IMG/VR virus record: IMGVR_UViG_3300017733_000015
Location: 1-37,866 of that record
Strand: one strand, 5' to 3'
DNA length: 37,866 bases
Source of the DNA: a virus
The notes below the pieces were generated by a model. It ran no database searches. It worked only from the letters and a program-made list of their open reading frames with translations, and was not told where the DNA came from. Within the stretch, counting starts at the first letter, position 1. Every line of letters begins with the position of its first letter. Made by a program: the position numbers and the translations under genes. This document shows positions 15,745 through 24,666 of this stretch, in pieces.

Positions 15745-17822
15745 TATATCCTTTGTGATCTGATAGTATAGAAACCCTCCCACTCAGCTTTTTGAAAAGC
15801 ACAAGGAAGATAACTATCAGAAGTTATTGATATAGTTACTCTGTCATTTTTAGACAGAATAGGAAATCTAAATGTACCATCATCGAGTCTAACCTCTTCG
15901 ATTAAACTATCAGATTCATTAACAATAATTCCATTAAATTCATAACTACTAGCAGTCCTAGATTTAGGGGTTACGTTAATTACAAAGTGACCAGTATCTT
16001 CATAGTCAATACTCATAGTTCTTAACTGCAACCTGCCAGAGTTGACTGTTATAGTGGCATTTTTTTCTTTGACATGTTGCTGTGAGAATTGATAAGTAAA
16101 TGTATAGGGTATTCCGACTAAAGAAGCTGCTGCATTATAATTACCAGTAGCAGTTACTGTTGTTGTAGATGTTCTAGTAAGTGTAGGAATATCAACACCT
16201 TTTCTACTAGACCAAGCTCCTGACTTCACAACCTTTACTGTGTCACTTGTAGGAATAGGGTAAGGCAAAGTCCAAGTCGTAATGTTAGTACCTGAGTTAT
16301 AAGAACCAGTAAGAGAAGTTTTTCTATCTAGCCTTACATTAAAATCTAAACCAGTATCAGCAGGATATTGTAACTCCATCTTTTCAATATAAACACCATC
16401 TGTTCTTGCTACAATTAAGTACAAAGTGTTTTCTAATAAATCAATATTAAGAATAGTATCGTTGTTGGATAGCTCGTAAAATGACCAAGCTGATAAAGCT
16501 TTTTTAGCTCTTGTTATTGTTGTTTCACCAGAAGTAAAATACCATCGGTAAACATAGATTCTATTTACATCTCCTGAAGTAATTGCATAAAGAGAATCTT
16601 CAGAATTAGATGCAACCATTCTTTTTACATTATTTGGAATGTATTGAGGAACATGAGCTGTAATGTTTGCAGCATTCTTTGTAATATTATCTTCGTCTAC
16701 AAAGTATTCTCTTACGTTTGTAAATTCACCTTTCTTATATGCAAAGTAAACATTATTACCAGCTCCGACAGGCTGTACATTTGTATCAACCTCAAACTCA
16801 GTGGTTGCAGTAATACTAATTGTTTCTGGTGTGAGGTTACCATTAGACTCTAAGATAAATTGTGTTTTATCTGAGAAGAACAATAAACTCTCATTGTAGG
16901 GTATAACCTTTTTTAGAATAGAAACACTAGTGTGACTGACTGTCACATCTATAGGTGAATCATCTAATAAAGCTGTAACTGTACTAGGAAAGAAATTAAA
17001 GAAATCACCAGCTCTACTAAAAATTACATTCTCATCGGATATAAATCCAAGTCTATTTTTATGAAAGAAAACACCATTAATAGTTTGTCCTACAAAACTT
17101 GGGTCAGGAACTGATTCTAAATCTCCTACAGTTCTGTCATCATAAGTAGCTCTGTCAAACGTAAATGCACCACCAGACAAAGAAAGTTTATGTGGCATTG
17201 TTGTATTATTTATTTGAAACGTAATACCTGGTTTTACAGTTTCCTCATAGTCACCTCCAGTAGAAGTGGCCTTTACATAGTATTCATCAAACTCGTTACT
17301 AGGATCACCTATAATTTTATAGATATCTCCAATACTTACACCTGTAGTTGGAAGCTGAGAGAATTGGTTTTTTTCATCAGCAATACTTCCTGGTGTAGTA
17401 CCAGTGTTCATAGCAACTGTTGTTTTCTTATTTATAATAAAAGTAAAATCAGCAACAGTTAAAAACTCTAAATCAGTTGAGGGATTACTGCACACTAAAT
17501 AACCTGTACCATTAGGTGTGTTTACAGTGACAGAGTTACCACTTAGGTCATAGGCAACTACAGATGCAGTTGAATTGTCACTAGTAACAACAACTATATA
17601 TTGATTGCTTGTATCTCTGTTTACAACATGGATAGCTGCATTACTTAATGATGAAGATGAAATTTTTGCTACATGCTCTGTTGGTGGTCGTTTAAGTAAA
17701 CCATCAACAACTGAACTTATTCCATTAATTTGACTATCACATTGTGTAAGTTGTCTTAATGTAGCTGGTTGTTGTGAAACACCATTAATTAAATTTGGTA
17801 TTGATGTACTGACTAAAGGCAT
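15744..17822 (-). CDS. Tail tubular protein B (T7 gp12-like)
   Basis: This 692-residue protein forms the nozzle of the short tail. The opening, LVSTSIPNLINGVSQQPATLR, is the hallmark of the family: 'NLxxGVSQQpxxlR'. Further typical stretches are FHKNRLGFISDENVIFSRAG near 252-271 and the repeated beta strands thereafter. T7 gp12 is 794 residues, so it is moderately shorter. It starts three bases after the gp11-like stop, with GAGG upstream, and its own stop overlaps the next start (TAATG). Confidence 0.95.
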   Translation of the reverse strand: MPLVSTSIPNLINGVSQQPATLRQLTQCDSQINGISSVVDGLLKRPPTEHVAKISSSSLSNAAIHVVNRDTSNQYIVVVTSDNSTASVVAYDLSGNSVTVNTPNGTGYLVCSNPSTDLEFLTVADFTFIINKKTTVAMNTGTTPGSIADEKNQFSQLPTTGVSIGDIYKIIGDPSNEFDEYYVKATSTGGDYEETVKPGITFQINNTTMPHKLSLSGGAFTFDRATYDDRTVGDLESVPDPSFVGQTINGVFFHKNRLGFISDENVIFSRAGDFFNFFPSTVTALLDDSPIDVTVSHTSVSILKKVIPYNESLLFFSDKTQFILESNGNLTPETISITATTEFEVDTNVQPVGAGNNVYFAYKKGEFTNVREYFVDEDNITKNAANITAHVPQYIPNNVKRMVASNSEDSLYAITSGDVNRIYVYRWYFTSGETTITRAKKALSAWSFYELSNNDTILNIDLLENTLYLIVARTDGVYIEKMELQYPADTGLDFNVRLDRKTSLTGSYNSGTNITTWTLPYPIPTSDTVKVVKSGAWSSRKGVDIPTLTRTSTTTVTATGNYNAAASLVGIPYTFTYQFSQQHVKEKNATITVNSGRLQLRTMSIDYEDTGHFVINVTPKSRTASSYEFNGIIVNESDSLIEEVRLDDGTFRFPILSKNDRVTISITSDSYLPCAFQKAEWEGFYTIRSQRI

Positions 17823-17825
17823 TGG

Positions 17826-18431
17826 TTACCTCAAGGCTCGTCTTAGTACACCCCTGTTAACAATCTTACGAGTGGTAAAGTTGTCATTAAGTACGTTGTA
17901 ATCTTGTGTTTGTGCTTCTATTTGTTCAAAGTATAATAAAGCTTCATTCTCATCAGCTTGAGTAAATCCTGATAAAGTTTGTGATCCTAATATTCTATTT
18001 TGAAATCTTCGTGCTGATTTAACTGTTATATATCTTCTTATATGTTGAGGTAAATCTGTAAATTCTAAGAGTAAAACCATAGTAACAAACAGAGTACCAG
18101 TGAAAGTTGTAAAACTTCGTTGCCCTCTATCATATAACCTTGTTCCTCTTTGTACGACATCGGTTTGTAGTGATTGACCAGTAGTATCTACACTAACACA
18201 ATTAGCAGGTAACTCTATTTCTCCATCTGTATTAGGAGTAATAGGAAAGTTTATTTCTGTATTACAATGTAATCCTCTAGATTGAATTTCTACATTTGTT
18301 TCATCTAAAATACTTTCAGCAATAGAAACATCAGCAAGAGTTGCATCATCTAAAGATGAAACTGGAGCTTCACCTATTGATGCAAGCATAATGTTTACAG
18401 CTTGTATTTTACTAGTCGGTGTTAATGCCAT
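17826..18431 (-). CDS. Tail tubular protein A (T7 gp11-like)
   Basis: A 201-residue adaptor joining portal and nozzle. The N-terminus, TSKIQAVNIMLASIGEAPVSSLDD, is the classic opening of T7-type tail tube A ('AVNxxLxxIGExPV'). The middle contains RGLHCNTEINFPITPNTDGE, and the end is Arg-rich. T7 gp11 is 196 residues. It follows the hairpin terminator after the capsid gene, so transcription across that terminator must be partial, as in T7 for genes beyond gene 10. Confidence 0.95.
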   Translation of the reverse strand: MALTPTSKIQAVNIMLASIGEAPVSSLDDATLADVSIAESILDETNVEIQSRGLHCNTEINFPITPNTDGEIELPANCVSVDTTGQSLQTDVVQRGTRLYDRGQRSFTTFTGTLFVTMVLLLEFTDLPQHIRRYITVKSARRFQNRILGSQTLSGFTQADENEALLYFEQIEAQTQDYNVLNDNFTTRKIVNRGVLRRALR

Positions 18432-18446
18432 TTAAATATTCCTAAG

Positions 18447-18478
18447 TTAAAAAAAGGAGCACCATTACGATGCTCCTT
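18447..18478 (-). terminator. Hairpin terminator after the capsid gene
   Basis: In the gene direction, AAGGAGCA and TGCTCCTT form a perfect 8-bp stem around a 9-base loop (18454-18461 with 18471-18478). A run of seven T (18449-18455, partly in the stem) follows. It lies about 13 bases after the capsid stop. T7 has its only major late terminator, T-phi, in this place, which lets capsid mRNA outnumber downstream tail mRNA. The same role is likely here. Confidence 0.85.
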
Positions 18479-18490
18479 AATTGAGTAGTG

Positions 18491-19459
18491 TTATGCTGTT
18501 TGAATTTGAACAGCCGCTTCTGGCCTGAGCACTGCGTGGCCACTCGCGTATTTCGCGACAAGTAGTGTCCCTTGACGGCGAATATCGTATTCCGATTCGA
18601 CTGCAAGATCCATTAATTTAACTGTACCCACAGCAGATGGGTGTGTAATAATGGCAACTGTATTTGCAGCAGCAGCTACCTGTTGTCCATTAGCACCACC
18701 AGCATCTACACCAGTACCAGTGATATTGGCAGTTGGTAGATGAGGTACTTTGATTAAATTAATACCAGCTAACTGAGGAACTTGTCCTGTTGCGATTGAA
18801 CCTTGACCTGAAAAGTCAACATTCACAGCATTTGTTCCATTAGCTAAAAGATAATATTGCTCTGGTTTTAAGAAACAATATCTGTCTTCTGCTGGTACAT
18901 AGTTGTCATCCAATGTTTCGGCTGCTGAGAAAATACTAGCAATTAAAGATGTTGCACTAGTATTCGCATCGGAATCAGTAATGACTGTGCCTGATGGATA
19001 ACTTGTATCACCTACATTGGCTGTAGACGTATTTGCAGCAGCAACCATCATTTGTAAAACGTGCTTATCCATTTGGAAAGCAAGTGCTCTACCCATCTCT
19101 TGCGAGTAGACAGATCTTACGTCATAATGATTTTTAGCTTCGTCTATTGATGCTATAAAGTGATGTGATATTAATAGGTCATTGATTTGAATGATTTTCT
19201 CGTTGTGGTTCAAATCTGTACCTACGATTTCAGCTCCAGGAGTGTGGTAAGCAGCACTTGATCTTCCCATAACTGGAAAGCTTGCACTTTTTCCTGAAGA
19301 TATTTGTCGGACAAGATGTTTGTCCATTGTTACGGCAGTTCTTTCAAATGATTCCATAACCTCACCACTGAACACTTTAAGAAATAAAGAGTTTGCATTA
19401 GCATAGTTACTATCATTTGCATTAACTGCACCGAGTCTTGAGACTGTTGCATTAGTCAT
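18491..19459 (-). CDS. Major capsid protein (T7 gp10-like)
   Basis: A 322-residue HK97-fold shell protein (T7 gp10A: 345). Familiar segments are FLKVFSGEVMESFERTAVTM near 26-45, RQISSGKSASFPVMGRSSAA near 51-70, HHFIASIDEAKNHYDVRSVY and an Asp/Thr-rich loop. It follows the scaffold gene after about a hundred untranslated bases that hold a promoter-like element. AAGGAGATAAAAC precedes the ATG, a strong site suited to high expression. The hairpin terminator follows. Confidence 0.96.
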   Translation of the reverse strand: MTNATVSRLGAVNANDSNYANANSLFLKVFSGEVMESFERTAVTMDKHLVRQISSGKSASFPVMGRSSAAYHTPGAEIVGTDLNHNEKIIQINDLLISHHFIASIDEAKNHYDVRSVYSQEMGRALAFQMDKHVLQMMVAAANTSTANVGDTSYPSGTVITDSDANTSATSLIASIFSAAETLDDNYVPAEDRYCFLKPEQYYLLANGTNAVNVDFSGQGSIATGQVPQLAGINLIKVPHLPTANITGTGVDAGGANGQQVAAAANTVAIITHPSAVGTVKLMDLAVESEYDIRRQGTLLVAKYASGHAVLRPEAAVQIQTA

Positions 19460-19514
19460 GTTTTATCTCCTTGATAAAATAAGTTAATATAAATGTTTTC
19501 TATCTACACCTTAC

Positions 19515-19528
19515 TTCGCAAAAGTATT
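19515..19528 (-). promoter_or_regulatory. Candidate late phage promoter before the capsid gene
   Basis: The scaffold-capsid gap is the longest gap in the structural region. On the gene strand it contains AATACTTTTGCGAA, matching 12 of 14 bases of AATACTTATGAGAA, which is present twice at 35931-35972. It also shares TACTTTT with the sequence upstream of the SSB gene. T7 has promoter phi10 in this same gap. The motif is short and AT-rich, so one chance match is possible; position is what makes it credible. A GC-richer CTCCGAGGAG sequence lies just upstream. Confidence 0.35.
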
Positions 19529-19561
19529 CTCCTCGGAGAGTTTTGTTCGTTTTGGTTTTGA

Positions 19562-20335
19562 TTAGAGTTTGGAACGAGCCAACTTATCTTGAACTTCTTG
19601 TTGATAAGATGGATCTTTACGATACTCTGGTTTTGCCATGTCAGCAGTGACTTGACTCCAGTTATCATATCCGACTCCAGTGGATGCAGCAGATTTACCA
19701 CCAACTAGTGATGGGTCTGTGCCCTCTGAACTTGTATATCTAGCATTTAAACCTTGTACTGCAAGATTTATTTGAGCTACATCAGAACTGTTAACAGCAG
19801 TGTTGAAAGCATTAACTTCATCTTTTGATAAACTATCTTTCGCCCAGTTAACCATTTCTGTATAATGTTCTTTACCACCTACAGTATTGTAAACTTGGTT
19901 TTGAACATTTGTTGCTAGTGCCTGTTGACCTTGAATATATTGGTCAACGACATTTCTTGGTATACCTTTTTGTTCCATCTCAGCATAGCTTGAGTCAGAA
20001 AGACTACCATTTGTATTATATTCATTTGAATACTTACCAAAATCTAAACCGACAGACTCCAATGCTTCTTCTGCATTTTCACCTTGTATTTCTAAAGTAT
20101 CATCTTTAGGTTTTTCTGTTGGTTGTTCTTTTGGTTCTTCAGCTTTTTGTTTTTGTGTAAGCTTTGTGTATTCACCTTGAAGTGAGTCATAAGCTTTTGC
20201 TAAGTCTTCAGGAGACTTAAACTTTTCTTGTAACCACTCAGGTCGTTCTTGTGTTGTTGTTACTTCTTCCTTAACTTCTTCTTGAGGTTTTTCGGAAGTA
20301 GTTTCTTCTGATTTTATTGTAACTGTTTCAACCAT
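19562..20335 (-). CDS. Capsid assembly scaffold (T7 gp9-like)
   Basis: A 257-residue acidic protein with a low-complexity Glu/Thr/Lys N-terminus. PEWLQEKFKSPEDLAKAYDSLQGEY follows at about 33-57, a motif typical of podovirus scaffolds. The middle carries EALESVGLDFGKYSNEYNTNGSLS and ends with a helix, a GVGYDNWSQVTADMAKPEY stretch and DKLARSKL. Scaffold proteins guide prohead assembly and then leave. Order portal-scaffold-capsid is the T7 order. The start lies two bases after the preceding small gene. Confidence 0.93.
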   Translation of the reverse strand: MVETVTIKSEETTSEKPQEEVKEEVTTTQERPEWLQEKFKSPEDLAKAYDSLQGEYTKLTQKQKAEEPKEQPTEKPKDDTLEIQGENAEEALESVGLDFGKYSNEYNTNGSLSDSSYAEMEQKGIPRNVVDQYIQGQQALATNVQNQVYNTVGGKEHYTEMVNWAKDSLSKDEVNAFNTAVNSSDVAQINLAVQGLNARYTSSEGTDPSLVGGKSAASTGVGYDNWSQVTADMAKPEYRKDPSYQQEVQDKLARSKL

Positions 20336-20337
20336 GA

Positions 20338-20496
20338 TTAACTCTTTACAATAATTGAGCCTTGAGCATTACGATACTTTTTGCCTGCTTCGGCAGTTTG
20401 TGCATTCCATAATGGTAGGTCTTCAATTTTTAGTTCTTTAGTCTTGGTTTCTTCTTTTGGATTATCCTTATCACTAAGGGTCTTACTCAGTTTCAT
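20338..20496 (-). CDS. Small hypothetical protein, 52 residues
   Basis: The chosen ATG at 20496 follows AAGGAACTAC and gives MKLSKTLSDKDNPKEETKTK, ending GKKYRNAQGSIIVKS. A longer reading from 20553 would be buried in the portal gene and is unlikely. It overlaps the portal C-terminus by 14 nt and sits directly before the scaffold gene. The protein is hydrophilic and Lys/Glu-rich with an LPLWNAQTAEAGKKYR stretch. I do not recognise it; a minor head protein or assembly helper is possible. Confidence 0.65.
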   Translation of the reverse strand: MKLSKTLSDKDNPKEETKTKELKIEDLPLWNAQTAEAGKKYRNAQGSIIVKS

Positions 20497-22054
20497 TTGT
20501 AGTTCCTTGTTGTTGTTGTGGTTGCTGGAGATTTTGAGCTGAAGCTTTAGCATATTCTTTTACAGCTCCAGGTGCAGCTTTCTCCATAGCAGAGTTTAAC
20601 ATTTGTTGCTGCATAGCTTGCTGCTGTTCTTGAACTTCAGCAGCTAGTTGCTCGTCAGTTTTAATTAGACCTGACGTATCTATTCCATGACCAGTAGCTA
20701 ACCTAGTTATCAAGTCACCAAAGTCAACTCTTTGAATTGTTTCTGGATTAGCTTGAGCTAGTTGAATAACATCTGTCATAAAGGTTCTAAGCTTATTAAG
20801 ATCATTACCTCTACCAAGAGCTTCAATACCAGTTATAATTACTGGAGCTACTTTGTCTTTTGGAATCTTTGGTATCTTACCACTTGATGACATCCTTTGC
20901 ATAAGAATATTAACAATAGGTAATTGCATTTCTTGAGATAGAATAGAGTAAACACCACCGAGTGCTGTCTCTAATTCTTGAGCCATATATCTAATTTCTT
21001 CAGCAGTAACTCTTTCAGCTTTTCTTTGTATTGCAGAGTTAAGTAAGAAATCAAATGCTAGTCGTTCTTCAATTCTTGTAATAGCTTGAAGAGACACTTG
21101 CATGTCTGCTCTTTTTTCAGTTTGTAAAACTCGTACATCATCAGGTTGACCAGTAATCACTGCACCATTTTCAGCTTCAGCTATATCTCTTTTTCGTGTA
21201 GTAGCATTAGGCCTTACTAAGAATACAACTTTAGATGTAGCAGCAGCAGCTTCAACCAATGCTTCGGTCAAACCCTCTAGACTTTTTAAGTCTCCTATAA
21301 ATTCTTCACAGTAACTTCTACCATAATCTTCATTATCAATCCTAACCATTCTTAATGGTATAAAAGGTAAAAGTTCTTTTTTGTATCTTCCTTGTGACTT
21401 AGGAATAATTACATCTTTAACTTCTTGTTGAACATTATAAAAATCACCATCTTTTGTGACAACAGTAAATACTTCAACATCTTCATCTTGATTTTTTATG
21501 TCAGCTTGTTGTCTAATTTCTTCATCAAGTGACATCGGTGAAACCATTTCTTTTACAATAATTTCTAATACCTCACCTTGTGGATCTCTTTTTACACCAA
21601 AAGAATGTAAAGGAAAAACTCTTAGATTTCCTTTTTTAGGTAAATGTAATAATACGTTACCACCTACAATTAAATGCTTAAGAGCTTCAAATACTGGAAC
21701 TCTTATAGCTGAATTTTCAACTTCAGCCTGTATTTCTCTTTCTATATTAGCAAGTGTATCTTCTACTTTTGTTTTTAAACCAGGTTGATTAACTAATTCT
21801 TTTTTAGTTTTTGAGTCAACAGACAATCTAAAGAAAGGACTATTAGGTGGAAACAATAACAGTAATAGTTTACTAGCAAGATTGTTTACACCTCGTGAAC
21901 CAACAGATTGATAGGGTTGATATAAATCATTACTATAAGAAAAACCCTCATAAGGTAATAAAGAGGGTATAGTTAACTCAGCACATTCTCGTGCTCTATC
22001 AAGATAAAGTTCTCTTTCTGTTGCTAACTTTTCGTATCTGCCTGATGCACTCAT
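20483..22054 (-). CDS. Portal, head-tail connector (T7 gp8-like)
   Basis: A 523-residue dodecameric gate protein (T7 gp8: 536). The N-terminus has RARECAELTIPSLLPYEGFS, and SVGSRGVNNLASKLLLLLFPPNSPFFRL follows near 51-78, strongly typical of the family. Later come HSFGVKRDPQGEVLEIIVKE and ERVTAEEIRYMAQELETALGGVYSIL. The C-terminus is Gln-rich (QEQQQAMQQQ and PQQQQG), common in T7-like portals. It works with the large terminase in packaging and with tube A in tail assembly. Confidence 0.96.
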   Translation of the reverse strand: MSASGRYEKLATERELYLDRARECAELTIPSLLPYEGFSYSNDLYQPYQSVGSRGVNNLASKLLLLLFPPNSPFFRLSVDSKTKKELVNQPGLKTKVEDTLANIEREIQAEVENSAIRVPVFEALKHLIVGGNVLLHLPKKGNLRVFPLHSFGVKRDPQGEVLEIIVKEMVSPMSLDEEIRQQADIKNQDEDVEVFTVVTKDGDFYNVQQEVKDVIIPKSQGRYKKELLPFIPLRMVRIDNEDYGRSYCEEFIGDLKSLEGLTEALVEAAAATSKVVFLVRPNATTRKRDIAEAENGAVITGQPDDVRVLQTEKRADMQVSLQAITRIEERLAFDFLLNSAIQRKAERVTAEEIRYMAQELETALGGVYSILSQEMQLPIVNILMQRMSSSGKIPKIPKDKVAPVIITGIEALGRGNDLNKLRTFMTDVIQLAQANPETIQRVDFGDLITRLATGHGIDTSGLIKTDEQLAAEVQEQQQAMQQQMLNSAMEKAAPGAVKEYAKASAQNLQQPQQQQGTTNETE

Positions 22055-22055
22055 A

Positions 22056-22265
22056 TTAATTAGGTATGTTTAAACCTGAACCACTACCATAAGAACCACC
22101 TAGTGCTGTATCAGAACCAGTAGTTCTCAACGAGCTTCTTCCTTTTTTCTTTTTCTTTTGTGACTCATTATCCACTAACTCTGGTGTCTCAATATCTGAT
22201 GGATCAGTAAGAGGAGGAGGTGGTGGGGGTGCAGGTGGGGGTTTTGGAGCACTAAATACACACAT
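22056..22265 (-). CDS. Proline-rich small virion protein (gp6.7/7.3-like)
   Basis: A 69-residue protein: MCVFSAPKPPPAPPPPPPLT, an acidic middle, a KKKKKGRSSLRTTG stretch and a Gly/Ser end GGSYGSGSGLNIPN. The Cys-Pro-rich opening, the 'GRssLR' motif and the 'GLNIP' end are what I recall for small tail/virion proteins encoded just before the portal in T7-like phages. In T7, gp6.7 and gp7.3 are minor virion proteins needed for ejection or tail assembly. The gene lies one base from the portal start. Confidence 0.78.
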   Translation of the reverse strand: MCVFSAPKPPPAPPPPPPLTDPSDIETPELVDNESQKKKKKGRSSLRTTGSDTALGGSYGSGSGLNIPN

Positions 22266-22266
22266 A

Positions 22267-22443
22267 TTATTCTTCCTTGTTTTCTTCGTTTTCTTTTAAT
22301 GTTATTAACCATTGAACAACTGACCTTTGACCAGATTTAAACCATATCTCTCTATCAGTAAGTTTTATATCTGGACACTCATTTGGAAAAATCTTATCGA
22401 GTTCGTCTATAAGATCTTCTAATTTATAAGGTAATTGTTCCAT
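22267..22443 (-). CDS. Small acidic hypothetical protein, 58 residues
   Basis: The peptide begins MEQLPYKLEDLIDELDKIFP, continues NECPDIKLTDREIWFKSGQR and ends with KENEENKEE. A gap of 27 bases separates it from the reductase gene, and its stop is one base from the proline-rich protein's ATG. It is helical and acidic. I know of similar 'LDxxFPxxxPxxxxxxxxIxxxAGxRxVV' proteins in podoviruses before the portal, but no function. Dense spacing supports it. Confidence 0.7.
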   Translation of the reverse strand: MEQLPYKLEDLIDELDKIFPNECPDIKLTDREIWFKSGQRSVVQWLITLKENEENKEE

Positions 22444-22470
22444 GAAATGTTTCTAAAACCATTAGTACAG

Positions 22471-24426
22471 CTATCTTACTGGACAAGCTCCTGTTGCACA
22501 TTCATCATCCTTTAGCTCTTCTAATGAATTTGCCGAGTTAATATCTATAGGTTCTAATTGTTTTACATACTCATCGTGTTCTTCTTTAGTTACTACTTCT
22601 TGCGGTAAGTAAGGATAACCAAGGTCAGAAGCTGATTTTGTAGGGTCATTTCTGTAAAGAAAAGAAACACCTATGTAAATATCCCAATTCTTAAGTAACC
22701 ATTCTATTATTGCTGGAACTTCTTTTTTATCATACGAGATTGTAACTGAGCAGTTATGGTCAACATAGTTTTCCATTAACAGTTTATATCTATCTAGTTG
22801 ATCAACTGCTGCTTCCAAGTTTACTTCTTTACCATCTACTTCTGTAAAATCAACATTGTCATGACAAACAGGAAATGTAACTAAAACACTTGTATCATCA
22901 TAAGGATTATCCATAACCTTGTAGTTACTTTGTTTTAATTTTTTTACAAGAGGATCACTTTTAGAAAAGTTAATGTTATTAAATATGTATTTACCTAATG
23001 GTTTATGTACTCCCTCAGTAGTGTCCATTATTTTAGATAAAGTTCCACTTGGCTTAACAGTAGTCACAGCTTTAGGTCTTGGCATATTAAGTTCTTCAGC
23101 CATACTTTCAGCTCCCTTAACTGCTATTTCTTTTAATCCTTTAAATGATTTAGCAGAGTCACAATGTTCCCAACTTACAATTCCAGTTAGGCCAACTCCA
23201 CATAATCGTAAGAAATTATTAAGCTCATGCCATGTGTCAGCTAACACTCCATCTTTTAGATTAACACAAGTTTGTCTATAGTTAGCTCTTGCAATTAAAT
23301 AAATAGCTCTAAGTAAACCCTCCCAATCACCATTAAATTTTCCTAAATCACACTCGACTAAGTTACAAAAATTTTTGTTACCTAAAAGTATTTCTGCACA
23401 GGGGTTGAGTCCTTTAAACCATGCTGCTTTTCTTTTTGCTGTTTCAGCATTTATAAAACCAGGTTCTGAACCTCCAGCTTCTTCCATTAATTTAAATATA
23501 TAATGTAGTTCTGCTTTTGTAGGTTTTTGATGAAACACTAATGAGTTATTAGATTGGCTTCTTTGTGGGTTGTCATTGAAATGATCTTTCTTAGCTTTAG
23601 CAAAATCTTCCCACTCAGGACTATTATAATCTAATAAGCATATCTCTGCTGATCGTCTACTTGATAGTACAGTTCCTACCCAATTAATAATGTCCAAAAT
23701 ATCCAAATGGCTAAGAAGATTACCAGACCTCCTATTAAGTATGTCAACGATTTGTAAAAATGCTTTTGACAAAAGTTTATCGCCTTGAGAAATCCAACCA
23801 TAACCTGAGAGTCTCGAACCCTCTGGCCTAATTTCAGAGAAGTCAATAACCAGTTTTTCACAGTCATACTTACCAGCAAGAAGTTTTCCAAGACCTTTGC
23901 ACCAACTTTCGGCACTATCCCCAATACTAACTTTCCAAAGTTTTTTATCTTTGTCATAAAATTCAATGTTGTCATTTCTACCTCCTTTTGTTTTTCGTTT
24001 TGTTCGGACAACTTCAACATTATGAATATAGTTTTGAAATCCATTTAAAGTTCCAGTGACTGGTTGGAAACCCACACCACACCCCTGAAGCAATAACCAG
24101 AAAGCATCCACTATATCATAAACTGTTTCTACTCTTAGAAAGCTACAATTAAACTGAGAAGCTTCTCTTTTTTTAGAGACTTCAGTTCCACCTAACCATA
24201 GTGTTCTACCAGCTACAGATACTTTTCTTTCTAGAAGTAACTTTTTTAATTCAGTAAGCTCTTGTGACTCTTCATAATTTAAATCATGTTTCTTAGCTCT
24301 AATCCATAACCATCTTTGATGACTAATAACTCTGCTTATAGTTTCTTTCCATGTTTCAAATTTGTCATTATCTAATGGTCGATTATAAGTTCTTCTTGTA
24401 ATTACTTCTGCTCTCGTAGATACCAT
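22471..24426 (-). CDS. nrdJ: Ribonucleotide reductase, class II (adenosylcobalamin-dependent)
   Basis: A 651-residue monomer-type reductase that makes deoxyribonucleotides using cobalamin. Reductase motifs are visible: FNCSF with Cys94, a QGCGVGF loop near 114-120, NPCAEI with Asn341, Cys343 (thiyl position) and Glu345, then FCNL with Cys354, and PKAVTTVKPSGTLSKIM later. The end, ECATGACPVR, is a CxxxxC pair like the reducing arm of the Lactobacillus enzyme (739 residues). The enzyme recycles host-DNA nucleotides or raises dNTP supply. It lies between DNA metabolism and head genes and begins directly after the preceding stop codon. Confidence 0.93.
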   Translation of the reverse strand: MVSTRAEVITRRTYNRPLDNDKFETWKETISRVISHQRWLWIRAKKHDLNYEESQELTELKKLLLERKVSVAGRTLWLGGTEVSKKREASQFNCSFLRVETVYDIVDAFWLLLQGCGVGFQPVTGTLNGFQNYIHNVEVVRTKRKTKGGRNDNIEFYDKDKKLWKVSIGDSAESWCKGLGKLLAGKYDCEKLVIDFSEIRPEGSRLSGYGWISQGDKLLSKAFLQIVDILNRRSGNLLSHLDILDIINWVGTVLSSRRSAEICLLDYNSPEWEDFAKAKKDHFNDNPQRSQSNNSLVFHQKPTKAELHYIFKLMEEAGGSEPGFINAETAKRKAAWFKGLNPCAEILLGNKNFCNLVECDLGKFNGDWEGLLRAIYLIARANYRQTCVNLKDGVLADTWHELNNFLRLCGVGLTGIVSWEHCDSAKSFKGLKEIAVKGAESMAEELNMPRPKAVTTVKPSGTLSKIMDTTEGVHKPLGKYIFNNINFSKSDPLVKKLKQSNYKVMDNPYDDTSVLVTFPVCHDNVDFTEVDGKEVNLEAAVDQLDRYKLLMENYVDHNCSVTISYDKKEVPAIIEWLLKNWDIYIGVSFLYRNDPTKSASDLGYPYLPQEVVTKEEHDEYVKQLEPIDINSANSLEELKDDECATGACPVR

Positions 24427-24666
24427 CTAGTTGTTCTCCTTTTTTTTAAATAGTTCCCATTTGTTTAAGTTGTATTTTTTAAACCAGACTGATGGTTCGT
24501 TACATTTAGCTGCTCTAAATTTTCTTAGAGGATATTTTTCTTCGTACACTTCTATAAGTTCAATAACTGCTGACTTGCAGTCTGAAACTAATTGATTAGG
24601 ATAGTGCTTCATATGAAGCTTGTTATTTAACTCAAACCACAAAGTGACAATGAACCAATCAAACAT
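24427..24666 (-). CDS. Small hypothetical protein, 79 residues
   Basis: It begins MFDWFIVTLWFELNNKLHMK, continues through a charged helix (SAVIELIEVYEEKYPLRKF), then KCNEPSVWFKKYNLNKWELF and a Lys-rich end. The hydrophobic N-terminus is short and could be a weak signal or membrane contact. The stop codon is immediately followed by the reductase ATG. Two Cys are present. I do not recognise a family; it probably belongs to the nucleotide-metabolism operon by position alone. Confidence 0.65.
   Translation of the reverse strand: MFDWFIVTLWFELNNKLHMKHYPNQLVSDCKSAVIELIEVYEEKYPLRKFRAAKCNEPSVWFKKYNLNKWELFKKKENN

Noticed and set aside
20497-20553. N-terminal extension of the small gene before the scaffold
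   Set aside because: The extension is inside the portal gene's Gln-rich end and lacks a ribosome site; the ATG at 20496 has one.
23676-24044. 122-codon minus-strand frame inside the reductase gene
   Set aside because: It is in another frame of a gene with intact catalytic motifs and reads as low-complexity composition; no leader.
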